Assembly (NCBI GenBank): GCA_937997955.1
Contig: CALLDR010000155.1
Location: forward strand, 1-26,607
Length of the DNA stretch: 26,607 nt
Direction: 5' to 3'
Source: an uncultured Emergencia sp.
GTDB taxonomy: Bacteria > Bacillota > Clostridia > Peptostreptococcales > Anaerovoracaceae
Shown here: positions 7,437-15,217 of the stretch, one piece after another
Position numbering within the stretch: the first letter of the stretch is position 1
Layout: each line of letters begins with the position of its first letter
The notes under the pieces: generated by a model
Database searches by the model: none
What the model saw: only the letters and a program-made list of their open reading frames with translations
What the model was told of the DNA's origin: nothing
Position numbers and translations under genes: made by a program

Positions 7437-7931
7437 ATGTCAAAAGAAGAGATCAAAATGGAAGAAATGCAGGAAGAAGAGCTGGAACAGGTATCCAGTA
7501 TGCTTTTTTGCTCTAAGCTTGGGTCCAGGTATTATCCCACGGAGAAGACACTGGAGAAAAAGCTGGGCGAAGGGCTGAAGGAAGGAGATCACATTCTGGC
7601 AATACGCAGCGGCGGCGAGCTGATCGGTCTGCTGTGGTTCCAGATGCAGGGCGCGTTCTATATGTTCCCGTATCTGCACATGATTTTTATCAAGGAACAG
7701 TTTCAGGGCAAAGGCCTGGGCGGACAGATCCTGCGGTACTTTGAGGATTATGTGCTCAACGGCGAGCAGAAAAAGCTGAAGAACAAGATCTTCCTGCTGG
7801 TCGGCGATTGGAACAAGGGCGCCATGAAGTTTTATGAAAAGATGGGGTATGTGATGATAGGGACGATACCGGAGCTGTTTAGAAAAAAGACGGACGAACA
7901 CCTGCTGATGAAGGAGTGCAAACGGGCGTAA
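7437..7931 (+). CDS. GNAT-family N-acyltransferase
   Basis: A 164-residue GNAT-fold protein. Motif A, which binds the pantetheine pyrophosphate, is FIKEQFQGKGLGGQIL around residues 85-102. Motif B contains the KFYEKMGY segment typical of the family. It sits between carrier protein 1 and the exporter, so it may transfer an acyl group from CoA or a carrier onto an amine of the product, or give self-resistance by acetylation. No strong Shine-Dalgarno lies at the proper distance from the ATG at 7437, and an internal ATG at 7458 is possible. The acceptor is unknown. Confidence 0.85.
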   Translation: MSKEEIKMEEMQEEELEQVSSMLFCSKLGSRYYPTEKTLEKKLGEGLKEGDHILAIRSGGELIGLLWFQMQGAFYMFPYLHMIFIKEQFQGKGLGGQILRYFEDYVLNGEQKKLKNKIFLLVGDWNKGAMKFYEKMGYVMIGTIPELFRKKTDEHLLMKECKRA

Positions 7932-7962
7932 GAAGGATTTTGGGTCAATTTCTGAACATATG

Positions 7963-7980
7963 AGTTAGTTAAGACTAACT
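7963..7980. promoter_or_regulatory. Palindromic operator 2, copy of the 6312 site
   Basis: AGTTAGT-TAAG-ACTAACT has the same 18-bp layout as the site at 6312-6329: both contain GTTAGT, and the right half GACTAAC is identical. It lies 53 bp before the ABC ATPase. Only a weak promoter (TTAGTT, 17 nt, TATTTT at 7988-7993) is visible beside it, so the internal promoter is uncertain while the operator is not. Confidence 0.72.
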
Positions 7981-8032
7981 TATTAACTATTTTACGTATT
8001 ACAAAGTTTTACGATTAAAAGGAGGAAATCAT

Positions 8033-8749
8033 ATGATAGACGTTAAAGCTGTAGTAAAGACTTATGGAGAGAAAGAAGCGAAGGCTGTTGTCCTGAATAA
8101 AGTCTCCTTTTCTCTGGAGGAGGGGTGTTTTTGCTCCATCATCGGACCGTCGGGTTCGGGAAAGTCCACCCTGCTGAACATCATAGGCGGTCTGGAGTCC
8201 GCCGACGAGGGCCAGATCCTGGTAGAGGGGAAAAACATTCTGGGACTCAGCAGAAAGGAAAGCCTCACGTACCGGCGGGATCTGCTGGGATTCATATTCC
8301 AGTTCTACAATCTCATACCTAATCTGACCGTGTATGAGAATATCAAGACCTGCGAAGATCTGACCGACCAGCCCATAGAGATTGAATCCCTGATGAAGCT
8401 GCTGGGACTGTGGGAACACAGAGACAAGTTCCCGTCACAGCTGTCCGGCGGACAGCAGCAGAGATGCGCCATAGCCAGAGCCCTGGTCAAAAATCCGAAA
8501 ATCCTGCTGTGCGACGAGCCTACAGGAGCCTTGGATTCGTCCAACACCAAAGAGATCATGTGCATCTTGAAAGAGATCAATGAGAAATATAAAACGACTG
8601 TGCTGGTAGTCACCCATAATAACCTGGTGTGCAATATTTCAGACAGGATCCTCAGGATCGTGGACGGAAAGATCGTTCTGGACAAGGTAAACCAACAGCC
8701 TGCGGATCCGGCGTCCATAGACTGGACAGGCAGCGAGGAGGGGATGTAA
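8033..8749 (+). CDS. ABC transporter ATP-binding protein (MacB/LolD type)
   Basis: A 238-residue nucleotide-binding subunit. Walker A is GPSGSGKST (about residue 40), the Q-loop is FQFYNLIPNLTVYEN, the signature is LSGGQQQR, Walker B is ILLCDEPTGALD and the H-loop is VVTHN. This is the MacB/LolD/FtsE-like subclass that pairs with FtsX-type permeases, and such a permease follows directly. AGGAGG precedes the ATG. As part of the cluster the pair probably exports the product or confers immunity to it. Confidence 0.94.
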   Translation: MIDVKAVVKTYGEKEAKAVVLNKVSFSLEEGCFCSIIGPSGSGKSTLLNIIGGLESADEGQILVEGKNILGLSRKESLTYRRDLLGFIFQFYNLIPNLTVYENIKTCEDLTDQPIEIESLMKLLGLWEHRDKFPSQLSGGQQQRCAIARALVKNPKILLCDEPTGALDSSNTKEIMCILKEINEKYKTTVLVVTHNNLVCNISDRILRIVDGKIVLDKVNQQPADPASIDWTGSEEGM

Positions 8750-8751
8750 CG

Positions 8752-11013
8752 TTGTATATGAAAAAGATGCTTCGAGAGCTGAAGGAAAACAAAGTGAGAT
8801 ACGCCATCATCTTCCTCATTCTGGCGGTGGGACTGATGATGGTCATCGGCAACGTGACCGCGTCCTCCAACGTGGCCGACCAGATGGATGCGTATTTCAG
8901 CCAGTACAAGGCGGAGTCCGGCGAGTTTACCACGGCGGCAAAGCTGACAGAAGATGAAATAGAAGGCCTGGCGGACCTGGGTGCGGCTGTGGAAGAGCAG
9001 TTCTACATCGACTGCAGCCAGCCGGAGGACGTGGTGCTGAGAGTATATGAAGTCAGAGAGAATATCAATGAAATCAAGCTGATGGAAGGAAACCTGCCAG
9101 AGAAGGACTCTGAAGTGGTTCTGGAAAACAGTTACGCGCTGGCGAAGAACATAGAGGTCGGCGGAAAGATCCGTATTGGCGGCAAGACGATGACCGTCTG
9201 CGGCATCGGCACGGTTCCCGATTACGTTTCTATCAAAAAGAACATCACCGATTTAAACGCGGACACCTCTACATTTGGTCTGTGCTTCGTGACAGAGCAG
9301 GACTACGAGGATATCCGCCAGGCGGCGGACGGCGAAAAAGAGACCCTTCAATACGCGTACATATTGAACGGCTCCTGCACAGATGATGACGTCAAGTCTT
9401 ACATAGAGGATACAGGCGAAGGCGCCCTCCTGGAGCTGATGGGTATCGACTCCAACCTGCTGATGCTGAACAAGGCGTCGGAAAACGGCAGGATGACAGG
9501 CTATCGGGCGGATAATCAGACCATCATGTCTGTGGCCGTCATGATGGGGCTGTTTTTGGCGATTCTGTTCGCTTTCATCATCGCGGTATTCATCGTTCAC
9601 AATATCAATGCCGAAAGCGTGGCCATCGGAACCCTGTACGCGCTGGGCGTAAGCAGGGGTAAGGTGCTGAAGCAGTACATGCTGCTGCCTGTGCTGATCC
9701 TCCTGGCGGGAGGCGCCGCGGGACTGATTCTGGGATATCTGCTGTGCGGCGCGTCCATCGCCAACAGCGGAGCGGCCTACTCCTACCCTGTCATAGAGCA
9801 TCATTTCTATCCGGTTGCCATCGTATACGCCATCGTCCTGCCTGTGGCGCTGGGCGTCCTGATCAACCTGCTGGTCATAAATATAAAGCTGAGAAAGAGG
9901 CCTTTGGAGCTGATCCGGGGCAGCCAGTCTTCCGCGAAGACGCCGAAGCTGAAGCTGAAAAAAGGAACCTTCGTATCCATTTACCGGATCCGGCAGCTGA
10001 TGCGTGAAAAGGCCATCTATCTGCTGACGCTGCTGGGCGTATTCTACGCCATCTGCATCATGATGTTCGCGTTCACCATTTACTCAGCCATGGACAATTA
10101 CGTGACCACCTGCACCGATGACGTTAAGTGGGAGTACATGTATACAGTCAACGGAGCGGATCTGGCAGACGCGGAAGACGCGGAGGAAGCCCTGTCAAAG
10201 AAGGTAAGCGCCTCCAACGTGTATTCCGGCGAGGATACGGATCTGACGCTGCTGGGCCTTAAGGAGGACAGCAAATACTTTGATCTTGACCTGGACTGCG
10301 AAAAAGATGAGATCGTCATATCCGACTGCGCGGCCAGAAAGTTCGCGTGGAAGGTGGGAGACGAGATCACCCTGAAGAACAAGAGCGATTCCGCGGAGCA
10401 CACGTTCACAGTGAAGGCCATAGCCGATTACTCGGCCAGCCTCTTCGTGTTCCTTCCGGAGGATGAGATGAGGCAGGCATACGATCTGGACGACGATTAC
10501 AACACCGTGTTCTCAACAGCGGAGCTGAGCGACGATGACGAAACCTCGATTTTAACGACCACCAGGCGGGCCGATATCAAGCAGTCGGCGGACACCCTGA
10601 TGGATACCATGATGCTGACAGTAGCCGTCATGCTGCTGGCGTCTGTCGTAGTATTTATCGCGGTGCTGTATCTGCTGCTGAAACAGGCCATAGAAAAATC
10701 ATCTTTCGGCATCTCCGTCATGCAGATCTTTGGATACGGGCAGAAGGAGATCAACCGGATTTTCATCAACGTGAATTTCGTCATCGTGGTCGTGGCCGTC
10801 CTTTGCGCTCTGCTTTTTGGCAAGCCGGTCATCGACAACATGTATCCGAATCTGGTGACGGATATCGATCTGGGTTTCGACACCGGGTTCAGCGCGGCAG
10901 TCTATGTCATTCTGCTGGCGGTTATCGCGGCGGCGTACGGGATCTCCATGGCGCTGCTGAAACGGCGGCTGTCAAAGATGAGCTACGCGGAGCTGCTTAA
11001 GAACAGAGATTAA
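8752..11013 (+). CDS. FtsX-like ABC transporter permease
   Basis: Membrane protein of 753 residues with two FtsX-type repeats. Each has one membrane helix, then a large extracytoplasmic domain, then three helices: helix 1 near residues 15-35, three helices near 260-390, another near 420-445, and the last three near 620-740. The TTG at 8752 is preferred because GAGGAGGGG lies 8 nt upstream; the ATG at 8758 is the alternative. It partners with the ATPase that ends at 8749. FtsX/MacB-type pumps move lipids, peptides or small metabolites across the membrane, and here the cluster context points to the pathway product. Confidence 0.9.
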   Translation: MYMKKMLRELKENKVRYAIIFLILAVGLMMVIGNVTASSNVADQMDAYFSQYKAESGEFTTAAKLTEDEIEGLADLGAAVEEQFYIDCSQPEDVVLRVYEVRENINEIKLMEGNLPEKDSEVVLENSYALAKNIEVGGKIRIGGKTMTVCGIGTVPDYVSIKKNITDLNADTSTFGLCFVTEQDYEDIRQAADGEKETLQYAYILNGSCTDDDVKSYIEDTGEGALLELMGIDSNLLMLNKASENGRMTGYRADNQTIMSVAVMMGLFLAILFAFIIAVFIVHNINAESVAIGTLYALGVSRGKVLKQYMLLPVLILLAGGAAGLILGYLLCGASIANSGAAYSYPVIEHHFYPVAIVYAIVLPVALGVLINLLVINIKLRKRPLELIRGSQSSAKTPKLKLKKGTFVSIYRIRQLMREKAIYLLTLLGVFYAICIMMFAFTIYSAMDNYVTTCTDDVKWEYMYTVNGADLADAEDAEEALSKKVSASNVYSGEDTDLTLLGLKEDSKYFDLDLDCEKDEIVISDCAARKFAWKVGDEITLKNKSDSAEHTFTVKAIADYSASLFVFLPEDEMRQAYDLDDDYNTVFSTAELSDDDETSILTTTRRADIKQSADTLMDTMMLTVAVMLLASVVVFIAVLYLLLKQAIEKSSFGISVMQIFGYGQKEINRIFINVNFVIVVVAVLCALLFGKPVIDNMYPNLVTDIDLGFDTGFSAAVYVILLAVIAAAYGISMALLKRRLSKMSYAELLKNRD

Positions 11014-11052
11014 GAGACATGAAATGTTGAAATATGAAAGGAGTTAATTGAT

Positions 11053-12219
11053 ATGTGGTATGGGACAGAAAAAATACCGGCGGGAGACATGAGCTTTTTT
11101 ATCGATATGCTACCGTACGTTTCTCAGTACATCGAAGGTATTGAGAAACAGGAAGGAGGCCTAGAGGTCCGCTGCGGCGCGGCCCATGAGCAGGCGGTGC
11201 GGGAAAGCGTCGAAAAGCTGGAAAACATGATCACAGCGGGAAAATTCGCGAAAAAGGACGTGAAGACCTCCATTCTGGAGGACCACACCGACGTGAAAAC
11301 CCTCAACGAGGAAAACATTTTTCAGGAGCTGCTGGACAGAGGCATCATCGCCAGGATCACAGACGGGGCATACGCGTACAGCGATATCTTCCTGAAGGTG
11401 TATCGGTATTTCAGCGACAAAATAGAGAAGAACGGCTTCCGCACATTTGAGAAGATCAAGGAATACGAGTTCCCTGTGCTCTATCCACTGCATTCCTATA
11501 AGGCCGGCGGCTACTTTGAGTCATTTCCTCATCACATCATGTTCCAGTCTCTGATGAAAAACGATATCGACGTCATAGACCGGTTCGCGACACAGGGCGT
11601 GGACGAGGAGCATCTGGACAGGGACATGCGGGTTCCGAGAAACGTTCTGCGCCACGCAGGCTGTGTTCCGGTATATGAGATGCTGAGGGACCAGACCATT
11701 TCGCCGGACGCGCCCAGAATTTTCATGGTCTCCGGCAAGTGCTTCCGAAACGAGGATCACAACGTGTGCGAGCTGGCCAGACTCAACGAGTTCTACATGA
11801 AGGAGTATGTCTTTGTGGGAACGGCGGAGCAGTGTGAAGAGGGCATAGAGCGGGCAAAGCGGCTGTGGGATGAATGGACCCAGGTCTTTTCCCTCAACTG
11901 CAGAGTGTCAACGGCGACAGATTCCTTCTTCGCCAGCAACTACAAGAAGCTGAAGCTGTTTCAGGTCCTGGGAAATTCCAAGCAGGAATTTCAGCTGAGG
12001 CTGCCTGGCAGCCACAGGTTTTCTGCCTGCGGGTCCGTCAATTTCCACAGGACCCACTTTACCAAACCGTACAATATCAAAAGCAGCGAGGACGCCTACT
12101 GCTACAGCGCGTGCTGCGCCTTCGGCATAGACCGGCTCACCTACGCGCTGCTGTCCCAGAAGGGCATCGACCCGGAAAAATGGGACGCGCGGACCTATCA
12201 GGAAATCTTCGGAGAGTAA
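11053..12219 (+). CDS. SerRS-like amino acid:[carrier protein] ligase
   Basis: A 388-residue class II aminoacyl-tRNA-synthetase-like protein without the tRNA-binding coiled coil of SerRS. Motif 2 is CFRNE (230-234) followed by ELARLNEFYMKEYVFVG, and motif 3 is CCAFGIDR (354-361). Candidate zinc ligands by comparison with archaeal-type SerRS and the Bradyrhizobium aa:CP ligases are Cys204 (in GCVPVY), Glu246 (in LNEF) and Cys355. Characterised homologues adenylate glycine or alanine and attach it to the phosphopantetheine arm of a small carrier protein instead of tRNA. With two free carrier proteins and a phosphopantetheinyl transferase in the same cluster, this is the natural reading here. 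The N-terminal 100 residues are additional to the minimal ligase. The amino acid specificity cannot be read. Confidence 0.82.
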   Translation: MWYGTEKIPAGDMSFFIDMLPYVSQYIEGIEKQEGGLEVRCGAAHEQAVRESVEKLENMITAGKFAKKDVKTSILEDHTDVKTLNEENIFQELLDRGIIARITDGAYAYSDIFLKVYRYFSDKIEKNGFRTFEKIKEYEFPVLYPLHSYKAGGYFESFPHHIMFQSLMKNDIDVIDRFATQGVDEEHLDRDMRVPRNVLRHAGCVPVYEMLRDQTISPDAPRIFMVSGKCFRNEDHNVCELARLNEFYMKEYVFVGTAEQCEEGIERAKRLWDEWTQVFSLNCRVSTATDSFFASNYKKLKLFQVLGNSKQEFQLRLPGSHRFSACGSVNFHRTHFTKPYNIKSSEDAYCYSACCAFGIDRLTYALLSQKGIDPEKWDARTYQEIFGE

Positions 12220-12232
12220 ATTGAAAGACAGT

Positions 12233-12248
12233 TGTGCTGTGGAGCACA
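12233..12248 (+). other. Small hairpin between the aa:CP ligase and the KAS III gene
   Basis: TGTGCT-gtgg-AGCACA is a perfect 6-bp stem just upstream of the next ribosome binding site. No T-run follows, so it is not a terminator. It could mark an mRNA processing point or be incidental. Confidence 0.3.
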
Positions 12249-12265
12249 GAGAAAGGGAGAGAAAC

Positions 12266-13300
12266 ATGAAAAAAGCATTAGTTACCGGCGTGGGAAGATA
12301 CCTGCCGGAGAGAAAGATCACCACCGCTGAGATGGAGGAAATGGCAGGCTACGGAAAGCTTGGCGTGCGGTACGGCCTTTGCCAGATGCTCACGGGCTGC
12401 GAAGCCAGGTATTACGCGGCGGAAGACGAGTACAGCTCTGACCTGGCCATGAAAGCCGGTCTTGCCGCCATGAAAAATGCCGGCGTGGAGCCTTCCGACG
12501 TGGACGCGGTGCTGTTTTGTTCCATCACCCAGGACTTCGCCGAGCCGGCTACGGCCAACGTGGTGGCCGACAAGCTGGATATCCGCAACGCGTACGTCTT
12601 TGACGTGAAAAACGCCTGCAACGCCTTCATGAGCGGCGTGGACATCGCTGACAGCCTGATCCGCACGGAAAAGGCGGAGACCGTTCTGGTGGTTTCCGGA
12701 GAGGCCCTGTCAAAGTGGATCCGCCGGGGCTTCGATTCCAAAGAAGAGCTGATGGAGAAGGCGCCTGTAACCCTTTCCATGGGAGACGCGGGAGGGGCCT
12801 TCGTCATTCAGGCCGCTGAAAATACCGACAGGGGCATCGGCAAAAGCTATTTCCATACTTATACGGACATGTGGAACAACAACGTGGTGTGGGGCGGCGG
12901 TGTCATGTATCCGAGGGATCCTGACAAGATGTATATCCCGGGCACTACCAAGGAGATCGTGGATAAGCAGAGAGAGGTCTTCGCGGGGCTGTTCCCTAAT
13001 TTTGAAAAGATCTTTGAAAGCAAGGTCAGCGATATCGACTGCTTCATTCCGACGCAGGTAGCGAAGTGGCTGATCACCAACGGAGCCAAGAATTACGCCG
13101 CGGCGACAGGAATCGACGCGGAGGTTTTCCTCAGCAAGACCGTAAGCATCATAGACCAGTACGGCAACATGGGGGCCAGCAATATTCCTGTAGCGACCAG
13201 CGTCGCCATGGAGCGGGGCATGATAAAGGAAAACACGAAGGCTCTCTGCATGAGCGTGGGCGTAGGTATCAGCGAAGCGATGATGACCATTACCTTCTAG
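12266..13300 (+). CDS. FabH-like beta-ketoacyl-ACP synthase III homologue, His replaced by Thr
   Basis: A 344-residue thiolase-fold protein. The nucleophile Cys118 lies in DVKNACNAFMSG, as in KAS III, and the Asn lies in QYGNMGASN (Asn301). The usual FIPHQAN histidine is replaced: the sequence reads CFIPTQVAKW, with Thr263 (codon acg at the expected site). KAS III needs Cys-His-Asn for decarboxylative condensation, so this enzyme may instead transfer an acyl group (C-O or C-N bond formation) or use a different base. AAAGGGAG precedes the ATG at 12266. It lies between the amino acid ligase and an AMP ligase and may be the bond-forming enzyme of the pathway. Family assignment is secure; activity is open. 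Confidence 0.88.
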   Translation: MKKALVTGVGRYLPERKITTAEMEEMAGYGKLGVRYGLCQMLTGCEARYYAAEDEYSSDLAMKAGLAAMKNAGVEPSDVDAVLFCSITQDFAEPATANVVADKLDIRNAYVFDVKNACNAFMSGVDIADSLIRTEKAETVLVVSGEALSKWIRRGFDSKEELMEKAPVTLSMGDAGGAFVIQAAENTDRGIGKSYFHTYTDMWNNNVVWGGGVMYPRDPDKMYIPGTTKEIVDKQREVFAGLFPNFEKIFESKVSDIDCFIPTQVAKWLITNGAKNYAAATGIDAEVFLSKTVSIIDQYGNMGASNIPVATSVAMERGMIKENTKALCMSVGVGISEAMMTITF

Positions 13301-13310
13301 GAGAAATCAG

Positions 13311-14915
13311 ATGATGAACGGATTTAAAACTCTGTACGAGGAGCTGTTTTGCGGAAGCGGCCGCATATTGTTTGAGATCATGGTGAAAGACGGCAAAACC
13401 GCTGTAACCGCAGAGGAATTTACAGATGCCGTGGACCGTATCGCGGGCCATCTGAGCCCTCTGCTGACGCAGGACCAGAGCCCTTTGACGATGCGGGATC
13501 AAGGCCCTCGGTCGGCGCAGGACCAGAGGGAGACGCGGCCCTTTGTCGGAGTCAGGATCAGAAATTCCTGGCTCCTGTACGCCGTCGCCTTCGGTGTCCT
13601 GAAGGCAGGAGGAAACCTGGTACTGCTGGATGCCAAGAGCTGCGCGGAAAACATCGGCCAGCTGCTGGGAGAGGCCAGGGGAAGACTGCTGATTACGGAC
13701 AGCGGCGCGGCCCCTGCCGCGGACGGGATCGGGAACATCGACGCGGCAGAGCTGCTGGAACCGTGGGAAGGCCCGCGGGCGGAAAGCTGGGACGGCCTGA
13801 TGGCCTTTGCCACCTCAGGGACCACGGGAAAGAGCAAGATCATCGCCTATGGCGGCGAAGAAATATACAGACAGGTGAGCCGGACGGCCGGCTGGTTTCA
13901 AGAGACGCCTCATATCGCCAGGCTGCTGGGAGACAGCCGGGCGGAGCGGGAGCGGGTCATGAGCATCTTGCCGATGCACCATATCTTCGGCTTCCTGTGC
14001 CCGCTGATCCTGCTGCGCTACGGCTTTCGGATTCTGTTCCCGAAAAATGACGCCATATCCACCATTCTGTCCACCATCAAAGGCGAGAGGGTCTGGGGCT
14101 GCCTGAGCGTGCCTATGTTCTGGCAGACCGTGGTGAATATCCTCTCGCGCAGGTGCGGCCAGTTTGACCGTGAAGCGGTGCAAAGGGTGCTGGGAGACCA
14201 TTTCACCTTCTGCCTGACCGGCGGCACTTACGCGGACAAAAAACTGCGCGGACAGTTCCTCGACGCCGGCCTGGCCTTTACCCTGGGCTTCGGCATGACG
14301 GAAACCGGCTGCTGCACCATGCACTTCATGGATCAAAGCACTCTGGACAGCGAAGGCTGCCTGTACCGCTGGTACGACGCGGTGATCCGGGACACGGAAG
14401 GAAACCTGGCTGAAAACGGCACAGGAGAGCTGCTGCTGAAAAGCGACGTCCTGTTCAAAGGCTATATCAAGGACGGAGAACTCCTGCCGCGGGAGGACGA
14501 AGGCGGTTACTACCCGACGGGGGACATCTTCCGCAAAGCGGGAGGCAGCATAACCTTTGTCGGACGGTGCAAAAACGTCATCGTCAACGAGTCAGGCGAA
14601 AACATCTACATAGAAGAGCTGGAGCAGCGCTTCAGCGCCCTGGCCCGGTACGGGGTCCTGTACGGCATCGCCGACGTGGAAAATGAGCCGCTGCTGGTGG
14701 TGAAGCTGGGGCCGGACGCGCCTGTGGACCGAATCTGTGAAACGGTCACCGAAATCGTAAACGGCCTTCCCGTGTACCAACGGCCGTATAAGGCTGTTCT
14801 GACAAAGGGAGACGTGCCGCTGACAGCAAAAGGGGAGCTCAGGAGAACCGCCGTTACAGAAGCGCTTTTTGATCACGGCGCGGAGGCGGAACTGGTATTT
14901 AAAAGCAGAAAATAG
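13311..14915 (+). CDS. ANL-superfamily AMP-dependent acyl/amino-acid ligase (divergent)
   Basis: A 534-residue adenylate-forming enzyme. The ATP-binding A3 loop is ATSGTTGKSK (about 167-176), then LPMHHIFGF, then GFGMTETG (A5), YYPTGDI (A7) and FVGRCKNVIVNESGENIY (A8 hinge). The end of the C-terminal domain reads PLTAKGELRR: Glu509 stands where the A10 catalytic lysine normally is, with Lys507 two residues earlier. Loss of that lysine usually cripples adenylation, so Lys507 may substitute or only the thiolation half-reaction may be efficient. An N-terminal linker (about 50-74) is made of three 8-residue repeats. It follows KAS III by 10 nt and precedes carrier protein 2, which is a probable acceptor. 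Substrate unknown. Confidence 0.85.
   Translation: MMNGFKTLYEELFCGSGRILFEIMVKDGKTAVTAEEFTDAVDRIAGHLSPLLTQDQSPLTMRDQGPRSAQDQRETRPFVGVRIRNSWLLYAVAFGVLKAGGNLVLLDAKSCAENIGQLLGEARGRLLITDSGAAPAADGIGNIDAAELLEPWEGPRAESWDGLMAFATSGTTGKSKIIAYGGEEIYRQVSRTAGWFQETPHIARLLGDSRAERERVMSILPMHHIFGFLCPLILLRYGFRILFPKNDAISTILSTIKGERVWGCLSVPMFWQTVVNILSRRCGQFDREAVQRVLGDHFTFCLTGGTYADKKLRGQFLDAGLAFTLGFGMTETGCCTMHFMDQSTLDSEGCLYRWYDAVIRDTEGNLAENGTGELLLKSDVLFKGYIKDGELLPREDEGGYYPTGDIFRKAGGSITFVGRCKNVIVNESGENIYIEELEQRFSALARYGVLYGIADVENEPLLVVKLGPDAPVDRICETVTEIVNGLPVYQRPYKAVLTKGDVPLTAKGELRRTAVTEALFDHGAEAELVFKSRK
13457..13528 (+). repeat. 24-bp in-frame tandem repeat in the AMP ligase gene
   Basis: Three 24-bp units (13457-13480, 13481-13504, 13505-13528), each starting CCCT and ending near GACCAGAG or GATCAAGG. 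They encode an 8-residue repeat of the pattern P-(L/R)-x-x-x-D-Q-x. The insertion lies in a surface linker of the N-terminal domain. Confidence 0.75.
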
Positions 14916-14950
14916 GGCGGTTAGCGCCGCAGGTAACTGAGGAGGTATAT

Positions 14951-15217
14951 ATGAAAAAAGCAGCGAGAGAAGAGATTGTCCTGTTCATCAAGGGCAGGCT
15001 GAGTGAACTGTTGAATATAGAGGCAGCTGAGATCGGTGACGACGCCCTCTTTGTGGAAGAGCTGGGAATGACCAGCATGATGATCGTGGACCTGCTCGTG
15101 GCCATTGAAGAGGAATATCAGGTGGATATGCAGAGCAAATTCGACCTGGTGGAGCCGGTATCCGTCAACATCGTGACAGACCGGATTCTGGCCAACATGG
15201 AGGAGGGCGGCAAGTGA
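14951..15217 (+). CDS. Acyl/peptidyl carrier protein 2
   Basis: An 88-residue carrier protein. Ser42 in ELGMTSMMIVDLLVAIEEE is the predicted phosphopantetheine site (T-S-M instead of D-S-L). GAGGAGGT precedes the ATG by 6 nt. The stop overlaps the start of the thioesterase gene by 4 nt (15214-15217), so the two are translationally coupled and the thioesterase domain may act on this carrier. The protein is distinct in sequence from carrier protein 1, so the cluster keeps at least two separate intermediates. Confidence 0.9.
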   Translation: MKKAAREEIVLFIKGRLSELLNIEAAEIGDDALFVEELGMTSMMIVDLLVAIEEEYQVDMQSKFDLVEPVSVNIVTDRILANMEEGGK

